The translations under genes and the position numbers were made by a program. Positions 1 through 5,157 of a stretch of 8,505 nucleotides of DNA are shown piece after piece. The DNA lies in the NCBI GenBank assembly GCA_030539595.1, contig JAUNXW010000063.1, forward strand, positions 1 to 8,505, read 5' to 3'. The notes beneath the pieces were generated by a model that was not told the origin of the DNA, did no database searches, and worked only from the letters and a program-made list of their open reading frames with translations. Numbering within the stretch: position 1 is the first letter of the stretch; the number at the start of each line of letters is the position of its first letter. Source of the stretch: Methanocorpusculum sp. (lineage in GTDB: Archaea > Halobacteriota > Methanomicrobia > Methanomicrobiales > Methanocorpusculaceae).

Positions 1-70
1 CCCGTATCTCAGGCAGGTTTGCCTCAAGCTTCTTTAAGACATCATCTTTGATACTCACGTAATCGGACAT
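1..70 (-). CDS. MNT nucleotidyltransferase antitoxin, N-terminal fragment (cut by window edge)
   Basis: The reverse strand reads from an ATG at 70 to the window edge with no stop, giving 23 residues. These include YVSIKDDVLKKLE, which is shared with the complete MntA-like protein encoded at 3567-3899; about 19 of the 23 aligned residues are identical. The catalytic GSx10DxD motif would lie beyond the edge, so the family is assigned only through this paralogue. The codons differ at many synonymous sites, which points to an old rather than a recent duplication. A TATA-like box about 28 bases upstream fits a leaderless transcript. If the usual order holds, a HEPN toxin gene would follow outside the window. 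Confidence 0.7.
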   Translation of the reverse strand, partial: MSDYVSIKDDVLKKLEANLPEIR

Positions 71-93
71 TTGTGTTATAACAGTAATTTAGA

Positions 94-101
94 ACTATAA
101 A
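94..101 (-). promoter_or_regulatory. TATA-like box for the partial MNT gene
   Basis: On the minus strand this reads TTTATAGT and is centred about 28 bases upstream of the ATG at 70. That is the distance expected for an archaeal TBP site driving a leaderless mRNA. No Shine-Dalgarno sequence is visible before that ATG, which agrees with leaderless initiation. Assigned by eye only. Confidence 0.45.
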
Positions 102-110
102 CATATGTAT

Positions 111-137
111 TTTGCGGGGATTTGCGGTTTGTTTTTT
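111..137 (-). repeat. Dispersed intergenic motif, copy 1 (CGCAAAT-type, 10-bp period)
   Basis: On the minus strand this reads as two CGCAAA blocks about 10 bases apart, preceded by AAACAAAC. A very similar stretch lies on the plus strand at 8349-8375, with AAACAAC before its blocks. The core CGCAAATC also occurs in both 46-bp repeats near 3422-3516. I noticed it only between genes. Confidence 0.5.
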
Positions 138-205
138 GAGACTGTTCAATCGCGAAAAAATCCGTTGGAAAAAACCTAATACATACCCATCTATTTCGTC
201 GGCAG

Positions 206-215
206 AATATTTTTA
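206..215 (+). promoter_or_regulatory. Possible TATA box for the antitoxin gene
   Basis: The sequence AATATTTTTA lies about 34 bases before the ATG at 244 and could place a transcription start just ahead of it. A second, more TATA-like stretch (TTATAATATA, 231-240) is too close to the ATG: it would start transcription inside the reading frame. The choice between them is uncertain. Confidence 0.3.
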
Positions 216-243
216 GCCTCCAGACACCAATTATAATATAATC

Positions 244-525
244 ATGCAGGCAGTTGAAAGGAGAAAAACCGTTACCATCTCGCCGGAAGTTCATAAAAAA
301 ATTGTCGCTCTTCGTCGCGGGAATCAGACATATGGTGATGTTGTCGAGATGTGTATTCGGAGCTATGAGGATAATCTTGAGGATTTGGATATCCCATATC
401 TTGAGGATTTGGATTTGGATCAGCATATTAAGGAAGCAGAGGAATCGGAGAAGGATTTTGAGGGAAATTACACATGTCTGGAAGACATCGTTAAGGAATA
501 TGAAGCAGAGCATAATGATAAGTAA
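244..525 (+). CDS. Ribbon-helix-helix-type antitoxin (RelB/VapB-like)
   Basis: This 93-residue protein probably binds its own promoter and neutralises a RelE/ParE-type toxin. Residues 7-45 (RKTVTISPEV, then a helix-rich stretch ending in CIRSYED) look like the beta-strand and helices of a small DNA-binding antitoxin of the archaeal DUF7557/VapB-like group. Residues 46-93 are strongly acidic, as expected of a disordered toxin-wrapping tail, and contain a duplicated LEDLD segment. The start at 244 is the only ATG that keeps the whole fold, and upstream in-frame sequence reaches a stop at 214-216 with no other start. A purine-rich AAAGGAG at 255-261 lies inside the gene, so it cannot serve this start. 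The stop overlaps the next ATG (TAATG), which implies coupled translation with the toxin frame, but that toxin is truncated. The exact antitoxin subfamily is inferred. Confidence 0.75.
   Translation: MQAVERRKTVTISPEVHKKIVALRRGNQTYGDVVEMCIRSYEDNLEDLDIPYLEDLDLDQHIKEAEESEKDFEGNYTCLEDIVKEYEAEHNDK
374..414 (+). repeat. 17-bp direct repeat inside the antitoxin gene
   Basis: Two perfect 17-base copies (374-390 and 398-414) sit 24 bases apart, so the frame is kept and an eight-residue unit starting LEDLD is duplicated. It lies between the predicted DNA-binding part and the acidic tail and looks like a small in-frame tandem duplication. Confidence 0.8.
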
Positions 526-590
526 TGTTTTTTGTGTATGTTAAGGAGGACGCAAAAGCCAATCTTAAAAAACTTGCTCTCAAGGATTTT
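525..590 (+). pseudogene. Truncated RelE/ParE-like toxin remnant
   Basis: An ATG at 525 overlaps the antitoxin stop as TAATG, the layout typical of antitoxin-toxin pairs. The first 21 residues (MFFVYVKEDAKANLKKLALKD) resemble the N-terminal strand and helix of RelE/ParE toxins, which are mRNA interferases or gyrase poisons of about 85-95 residues. After about codon 21 the resemblance ends. The frame stays open to a stop at 783-785, but only as antisense of the converging gene whose stop is at 608-610. None of the later core or catalytic residues of a RelE fold can be recognised, so the toxin has probably lost its 3' part through a deletion or insertion. The family call rests on about 20 residues plus context. 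An intact 86-residue protein of another kind cannot be fully excluded. Confidence 0.55.
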
Positions 591-607
591 AATTTGTGTA
601 ATAATAA

Positions 608-1699
608 TCATAACCCTGTCTTCTTAAACAAACTCAGACATCTTGCCTTATATTCATCCTCCGTAATAACGCCCGTCTCCCTCAAATACTTCAAAGCATC
701 CAGAGACTTATCGATGTCATCATCATCAAGCCCCTCCTTCGGCTCAAGCGTAACCGAATCAACACGCACCGGACCGACCGGATGAGGAGGTTCTTCCCTC
801 TTATCAACATACACAACAGAATCATCATCTTCCGGTGCATATTTCCTTGAATTATTCTCCAGATTTTTATACTTTGCAGCCCCCACACGTGTTCTGCCGC
901 CAGGAAGAATCATCGCATCCCCATTAATCTCAAGATCCCACTGTGAATCACTCTTACCCGAATCCTTCTCAAACACAACCACATCATTAGCCGGTTCCTC
1001 CGAATCATACTCATCAGCAACAGGCTCTGTAGACTCAATCATCCTTGCAACACGGGAAACCATAGCAGGAGAAACAGCCTCATCAGACATTTCATCCTCA
1101 GACTTTTCATGGACCTCAAAAACCTCATCCTTATTTTCCTCAACAACAGGCTCATCTTCCGAAGGAAAATGTGAGAAAAGCTTCTCAGTAGATTCATAAC
1201 AACCCTGCCCCGGCATTGGAGTATCCTCAAAAATATCATCCGGAGAAATATCTGAAAGAACCTCATCAGACTCCTTCAAAGTATATTCATCCGAAATAAG
1301 ATTCTGCTTAGCCTGAAGTTCCCAGACACCCCCCACTTTAGACATCATCAAATCACGCAGAGTTAAAAGCCCACCCCTCATCTGCTCGGGCGAACTCTTC
1401 AGATTTTTGAAAATATAATTATCACCCGAGACATTCTTCAAAGTAAGAACAGCCGGAAGAGCCGCTTTCGGATACTTAACCTGAGCCTCAAGCAAATCCA
1501 CATACTGCATCTCATAAATCCTGTAAACGGTCTGACGCTCAGGATAAGCCCACATAATTCTCAAGCGGGTGAACAAAATCGGTATCAGATACTTTTCCCT
1601 GCTGCGTGCGTATAAAACCTCAAGAACCTCTTCGGTTCTCGGAATATCATCCAGAACCTCTATAGGTAAATCATATTGGTATAATATTTCGTGGCGCAC
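608..1699 (-). CDS. Acidic protein of unknown function with PH-like N-terminus and C-terminal SHOCT motif
   Basis: This 363-residue protein is not recognised as a named family. Residues 25-125 alternate hydrophobic strands (KYLIPILFTRLRIMWAYPER, then AVLTLKNVSGDNYIFKNL) and end in a helix, which resembles a bacterial PH/YokE-like fold. Residues 140-330 are low-complexity and very rich in Asp and Glu, probably disordered. Residues 329-360 (LDALKYLRETGVITEDEYKA) match the SHOCT helical motif, often found at the C-terminus of oligomerising or membrane-associated proteins. There is no signal peptide and no clear membrane helix. The start is GTG at 1697-1699, with a weak GAGG about 11 bases upstream and a TATA-like box 27-37 bases upstream. 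It is divergent from the symporter gene and converges on the broken toxin with almost no spacer. Its function is unknown; the PH-like reading is an inference from pattern. Confidence 0.8.
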   Translation of the reverse strand: MRHEILYQYDLPIEVLDDIPRTEEVLEVLYARSREKYLIPILFTRLRIMWAYPERQTVYRIYEMQYVDLLEAQVKYPKAALPAVLTLKNVSGDNYIFKNLKSSPEQMRGGLLTLRDLMMSKVGGVWELQAKQNLISDEYTLKESDEVLSDISPDDIFEDTPMPGQGCYESTEKLFSHFPSEDEPVVEENKDEVFEVHEKSEDEMSDEAVSPAMVSRVARMIESTEPVADEYDSEEPANDVVVFEKDSGKSDSQWDLEINGDAMILPGGRTRVGAAKYKNLENNSRKYAPEDDDSVVYVDKREEPPHPVGPVRVDSVTLEPKEGLDDDDIDKSLDALKYLRETGVITEDEYKARCLSLFKKTGL

Positions 1700-1725
1700 T
1701 TTTTATTCAGCCTCAACAATACTTT

Positions 1726-1736
1726 CTATATTATAC
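1726..1736 (-). promoter_or_regulatory. TATA-like box for the SHOCT-protein gene
   Basis: On the minus strand this reads GTATAATATAG, centred about 32 bases before the GTG start at 1699, giving a very short or absent leader. An adjacent AT-rich stretch (1744-1757) on the other strand may serve the divergent symporter, so the spacer could work as a two-way promoter. Confidence 0.45.
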
Positions 1737-1743
1737 TTCCAAA

Positions 1744-1757
1744 TTAGTATAATTTTT
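1744..1757 (+). promoter_or_regulatory. Possible TATA region for the symporter gene
   Basis: The stretch TTAGTATAATTTTT lies about 85 bases before the symporter ATG and would give an untranslated leader of around 60 bases. A weaker alternative, ATTAATACAA at 1802-1811, is about 28 bases before the ATG and would give a leaderless mRNA. The sequence does not decide between them. Confidence 0.3.
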
Positions 1758-1834
1758 TAATCACCATCAATACGCAGTTTTGAGTATCTCAAATCGGATG
1801 GATTAATACAAATGATTAAGAAAGAATTTAATGC

Positions 1835-3358
1835 ATGAGTTTTCTGGAAGTGTTGAACGACGTTGTTGGCAGTATCAACGGTGTCGTTAATGAATACGCA
1901 TGGTACATTGCGTTCGTGTTCTTTGTGGGTTTAGGTTTATTCTTCACCATAAAGTCAAAATGTGTACAGCTCAACCGTCTTGGTGAAGCCTGCAAAGTTG
2001 CATTCACCAACATACGTGAGAAAAAAGGGAAACAGACTATTTCCTCGTTCCAGGCATTCTGTGTCAGTATGGGTGCGCGTATCGGCGTCGGAAACATCGC
2101 CGGTGTTGCAGCGGCCATTGTCATGGGAGGTCCGGGAGCTATTTTCTGGATGTGGGTTTTTGCCTTCATCGGTGCGGCAACAAGTTTCGTTGAAACAACA
2201 GTCGGTCAGATTTTCAAAGAGAAGAAAGCTGACGGTTATTTCCACGGCGGACCTGCTTACTACATTAAAAACGGTCTCGGAAAGCCAAAGTTTGCTATTT
2301 TCATGTCGCTGTTAATCATCGTGACCTACGGTCTGATGTTTATCGGCGTTCAGGCAAATCAGGCAAGCACTGCATTAACCGATGCATTCAACACCGACCC
2401 GATTGTTTTTGCAATTGTTCTCGCTCTCCTTGCGGCACTGATCATCTTCGGCGGCATCCGCAGAGTTGCTAAAGTCTCAACATGGCTTGTTCCGATTATG
2501 GCAATTGCATGGATGGTTTTAGCACTCATTATTGTTCTTGTGAACTTCACACAGGTTTCAGCAGTTATTGAGACAATCTTCTCATACGCATTCGGTGTTC
2601 AGGCATTTGTCGGCGGCGGTTTCGGTATGATGGTTCTCTGGGGTCTGAAACGCGGTGTATTCTCCAACGAGGCAGGTATCGGATCTATTCCTAACGTTTC
2701 ATCTTCCGCAAAAGTTAAACACCCGGTAAAGCAGGGACTTATTCAGTCCGTCGGTGTCTTTATTGATACAATCATTGTCTGTTCGGCAACCGCATTTGTT
2801 ATCCTTATCTACACAAACGTTGCGTACCCGGCGTATGATTTCGCTGCACAGGGTGTTGCGGGCGCACTTAAAGGTTCACCGCTTGTTGCAGACGCTCTTC
2901 AGACAACTTTCTTAGGCGCAGCAGCTCCTTACGTTCTGTCAGTATTCCTGCTTGTGTTCGCATTCAGCAGTCTCATAAGCTACTACTCAATGAGTGAGAC
3001 CAACGTTAAATTCATCACACAGAAGAAATGGGCAGTTCTTGTTCTCCGTCTTGTGATTGTTGTTATGGTCTTTGTCTCTTCACTGATGTCGATGACTCTT
3101 GCGTGGGATTTAGCAGATACATTCCAGGCGTTCATGGGTATATTCAACATGGGAGTTCTGTTCTTCCTGTGCAAGTATGCCTTCCAGGCACTCAAGGATT
3201 ATTTCGACCAGAAAGCAGACGGCGTTGCAGAACCTGTCTTTAACCCTTCATGTCTTTCAAGCCAGAAAGGAATTACCTGCTGGCCTGATACAGAAGATGA
3301 AGAAGTCGTAATAGGCAGCTTAGACGCTGAGCTTGACGGCAGAAAGAAATTAGATTAA
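1835..3358 (+). CDS. Sodium:alanine/glycine symporter, AgcS family
   Basis: This 507-residue membrane protein takes up alanine or glycine with sodium across the cell membrane (Na_Ala_symp family, amino acid-cation symporters with a LeuT fold). Family motifs are clear: GARIGVGNIAGV at 80-91 followed by GGPGAIFWMW (98-107) in the unwound first core helix, the GGPAYYI segment near 138-144, and RGVFSNEAGIGS at 273-284 followed by HPVKQG and the GVFIDT helix. About ten or eleven hydrophobic segments can be traced. The C-terminus (from about 460) is a hydrophilic acidic tail, probably cytoplasmic. The length is normal for the family and no key motif is damaged. The ATG at 1835 gives a short amphipathic N-terminus before the first helix; the Shine-Dalgarno signal is weak. 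It appears to be a single-gene transcript closed by a terminator. Alanine versus glycine preference cannot be told from sequence. Confidence 0.95.
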   Translation: MSFLEVLNDVVGSINGVVNEYAWYIAFVFFVGLGLFFTIKSKCVQLNRLGEACKVAFTNIREKKGKQTISSFQAFCVSMGARIGVGNIAGVAAAIVMGGPGAIFWMWVFAFIGAATSFVETTVGQIFKEKKADGYFHGGPAYYIKNGLGKPKFAIFMSLLIIVTYGLMFIGVQANQASTALTDAFNTDPIVFAIVLALLAALIIFGGIRRVAKVSTWLVPIMAIAWMVLALIIVLVNFTQVSAVIETIFSYAFGVQAFVGGGFGMMVLWGLKRGVFSNEAGIGSIPNVSSSAKVKHPVKQGLIQSVGVFIDTIIVCSATAFVILIYTNVAYPAYDFAAQGVAGALKGSPLVADALQTTFLGAAAPYVLSVFLLVFAFSSLISYYSMSETNVKFITQKKWAVLVLRLVIVVMVFVSSLMSMTLAWDLADTFQAFMGIFNMGVLFFLCKYAFQALKDYFDQKADGVAEPVFNPSCLSSQKGITCWPDTEDEEVVIGSLDAELDGRKKLD

Positions 3359-3359
3359 A

Positions 3360-3397
3360 GAGGGAAAACCCTCACAGATATTTTTTTTGTTTTTTAG
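3360..3397 (+). terminator. Hairpin plus T-tract terminator after the symporter gene
   Basis: Directly after the stop codon, GAGGG and CCCTC form a 5-bp stem around an AAAA loop (3360-3373). Seven bases later comes a run of eight T, a G, T-rich to about 3395. Archaea terminate mainly on T-tracts, so the T-run may be the active part and the hairpin an aid. Confidence 0.7.
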
Positions 3398-3421
3398 TTG
3401 AATTTGTGATAATCCTTCTCA

Positions 3422-3467
3422 TCGCAAATCAAAGATTTGCTCACGTCTCAGTCACTATCGTTCCCTC
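3422..3467 (+). repeat. 46-bp direct repeat, copy 1, with internal hairpin
   Basis: This is identical over all 46 bases to the copy at 3471-3516. Within it, GCAAATC and GATTTGC (3424-3430, 3434-3440) form a perfect 7-bp stem around AAA. The rest (CACGTCTCAGTCACTATCG and flanks) has no coding sense. Confidence 0.95.
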
Positions 3468-3470
3468 TTG

Positions 3471-3516
3471 TCGCAAATCAAAGATTTGCTCACGTCTCAG
3501 TCACTATCGTTCCCTC
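3471..3516 (+). repeat. 46-bp direct repeat, copy 2, with internal hairpin
   Basis: This is an exact second copy starting 49 bases after the first, separated by only TTG; sequence identity stops sharply at both ends. Its hairpin is at 3473-3489. It ends about 50 bases before the mntA start and about 12 bases before a possible TATA box, so the pair lies in or next to that promoter. Confidence 0.95.
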
Positions 3517-3527
3517 GACCTCCAAAA

Positions 3528-3537
3528 GATACATAAT
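3528..3537 (+). promoter_or_regulatory. Possible TATA box for mntA-hepT
   Basis: GATACATAAT, preceded by an A-rich stretch that could serve as a BRE, is centred about 34 bases before the mntA ATG. No Shine-Dalgarno site precedes that ATG. Weak call, by position and composition only. Confidence 0.3.
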
Positions 3538-3566
3538 CCAATACATCTAAATAAAATTAACAGATA

Positions 3567-3899
3567 ATGTCTGAAACATACGTATCAATAAAAGATGACG
3601 TCCTCAAAAAATTAGAGACCAACTTACCCACGATACTTGAAAGTTTCGGCGTTGATACAATAGGAATATTCGGCTCTGTAAGCAGAGGGGAAGATTCTCC
3701 TAGTTCAGATGTGGATGTGCTTTACCATTTTTTAGATGGAAGGGGCGGAATGTATGATTTAGTCGGTCTGCATGACTATCTTGTATCTCTATTCGACAGA
3801 GAGGTGGATTTGGTATCAATAGAATTCATTTCGCCACTTATTATTAATTATATAAAATCTGATGCTCTTTTGTTCGGCGCAGCGCAGGCGATAGTATGA
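3567..3899 (+). CDS. mntA: MntA-type nucleotidyltransferase antitoxin (type VII toxin-antitoxin)
   Basis: This 110-residue minimal nucleotidyltransferase should neutralise the HEPN toxin encoded next to it by adding AMP groups to a tyrosine on the toxin, as shown for characterised MntA-HepT pairs. The catalytic signature GSx10DxD is complete: G36-S37, then D48 and D50 (GSVSRGEDSPSSDVD), and a likely third acidic ligand is D81 in REVDLVS. Length and fold order fit the family, so the enzyme looks active. Its N-terminus closely matches the partial gene at the left window edge. The stop overlaps the hepT start as ATGA, so the two are probably co-translated. The 46-bp repeats lie just upstream. 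Confidence 0.88.
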   Translation: MSETYVSIKDDVLKKLETNLPTILESFGVDTIGIFGSVSRGEDSPSSDVDVLYHFLDGRGGMYDLVGLHDYLVSLFDREVDLVSIEFISPLIINYIKSDALLFGAAQAIV

Positions 3900-4228
3900 A
3901 TAATAATGACAGGATTCTTCTATCGCATATTTTGGTTCAGTGTGATAAAATATTAAAAATTACTTCACGGATTTCTTACACTGTATTTTTAGAAGACACG
4001 ATTTATCAGGATGCATTAATCCGTCCATTAGAAATAATTGGCGAGGCTGCCGGACAATTGTCTGAAGAATTTAAATCAGAACACGATGATATTCCCGTTT
4101 CAACGATGAAAGGTCTTAGAAATATTTTGGTTCATCAGTATTTTGCTGTGGATTTACGCTCAGTATGGAATATTGCCATGAATGATGTCCCTATTTTGCA
4201 CAAGCAGTTATTAGAAATTCTTCACTGA
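3896..4228 (+). CDS. hepT: HepT-type HEPN toxin (DUF86)
   Basis: This 110-residue all-helical HEPN-domain protein is a predicted RNase toxin that cuts cellular RNA when not modified by MntA. The HEPN active-site motif Rx4HxY is intact: R75, H80 and Y82 in RNILVHQY. In studied HepT proteins this tyrosine is the target of AMP addition by the antitoxin. The conserved helix RPLEIIGEAAGQLSEEFK (43-60) is typical of DUF86. It starts within the last codons of mntA (ATGA overlap), with no separate promoter. It is AT-rich compared with the genes to its right, consistent with mobile accessory DNA. The RNA target is not evident from sequence. Confidence 0.88.
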   Translation: MNNNDRILLSHILVQCDKILKITSRISYTVFLEDTIYQDALIRPLEIIGEAAGQLSEEFKSEHDDIPVSTMKGLRNILVHQYFAVDLRSVWNIAMNDVPILHKQLLEILH

Positions 4229-4299
4229 CATTATAACTGCCGAACTCTTAAACTCTATCGAATACTTATTGATTCAATACCCACAATGTTTATACAACA

Positions 4300-5157
4300 A
4301 TGGCTCTTTCGGCAGACGATATAAAAAATCTTCACAGATACGAAATAAAAATACTTCACGCACTTGAGCGGATGATGAAAAAATACCGCTGGGTGCCTGA
4401 CGATGAGTTAAAAACCGCTGTAAAACTCTCCGCACCCGAACTCAAATACAGGCTTGGCAACCTCATCTACCGCGACTTTGTGCGCTCCGAATCCGTTCCC
4501 TACAAAGGCTATGCTCTTGTCTTTGCGGGTTATGACGCAATAGCACTGACAGCCCTCGCCTCCAAAAAAACAATATCAGCTCTCGGCTCATTTATTGGTG
4601 TCGGAAAAGAATCAGAAGTTTATGAAGCTCTCGGGCTTGGACCTGTCATCTTAAAATTCCACAAAATCGGTCAGAGGTCGTTTAACACAGTCAGAACAAA
4701 CAGGGAATACATGCCCGAAGGCGGGCACTGTCCCTGGATATTTGCCTCGGCTAAATCAGCCGAACGTGAATATGAAGCCCTCAAGGCACTCAACGGAAAA
4801 GTAAACGTCCCTGTTCCGATAGACATAAACCGACACGTAATAGTAATGTCATACATTCAGGGCGCAAACTTAAACCGCTGTATTCTTGAAAACCCGGAAA
4901 AAATCTACTCGGATATTCTTGAGCAGGTCAAAAACGCGTACAACGCAGGATTTATTCACGGCGACCTCTCCGAATACAACGTAATGATAGAAGGCGAAAC
5001 AGTATGGATAATTGACTGGCCTCAGTGGGTAACGCCCAAACACTCAAACGCGGATGCTGTCCTAATGCACGACCTTGATACAATAACCTCATACTTCAAC
5101 AAAAAATACAATACAAAATTCGTCACGGAAGAAGCGATTAAATTTGTAAAAACATGA
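4300..5157 (+). CDS. rio2: RIO2-type serine/threonine protein kinase
   Basis: This 285-residue atypical kinase/ATPase acts in late maturation of the small ribosomal subunit, by family knowledge. Residues 1-90 form the RIO2-specific winged-helix domain. The kinase part starts with a P-loop GVGKES (100-105). The ATP-binding lysine is K119 in ILKFH, and the long flexible loop (about 122-150, containing REYMPEGGHCPW) follows. The catalytic loop HGDLSEYN carries D222 and N227, and the metal-binding aspartate is D239 in IIDWPQW. All expected residues are present and the length fits archaeal Rio2. There is no Shine-Dalgarno site before the ATG; an AT-rich TACTTATT at 4263-4270 is a possible TATA box, implying a leaderless mRNA. 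It is the first gene of a three-gene overlapping cluster. Confidence 0.93.
   Translation: MALSADDIKNLHRYEIKILHALERMMKKYRWVPDDELKTAVKLSAPELKYRLGNLIYRDFVRSESVPYKGYALVFAGYDAIALTALASKKTISALGSFIGVGKESEVYEALGLGPVILKFHKIGQRSFNTVRTNREYMPEGGHCPWIFASAKSAEREYEALKALNGKVNVPVPIDINRHVIVMSYIQGANLNRCILENPEKIYSDILEQVKNAYNAGFIHGDLSEYNVMIEGETVWIIDWPQWVTPKHSNADAVLMHDLDTITSYFNKKYNTKFVTEEAIKFVKT

Noticed and set aside
76..513. 145-residue minus-strand reading frame
   Set aside because: It lies opposite the antitoxin and its promoter, has a low-complexity Ile/Leu-rich composition and no recognisable domain.
525..785. Complete 86-residue protein
   Set aside because: From about 590 onward the frame is only the antisense of the SHOCT-protein gene, so its length is not evidence of coding beyond the toxin remnant.
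3422..3516. CRISPR array
   Set aside because: There are only two 46-bp units separated by 3 bases; there are no spacers of normal length and no cas genes.
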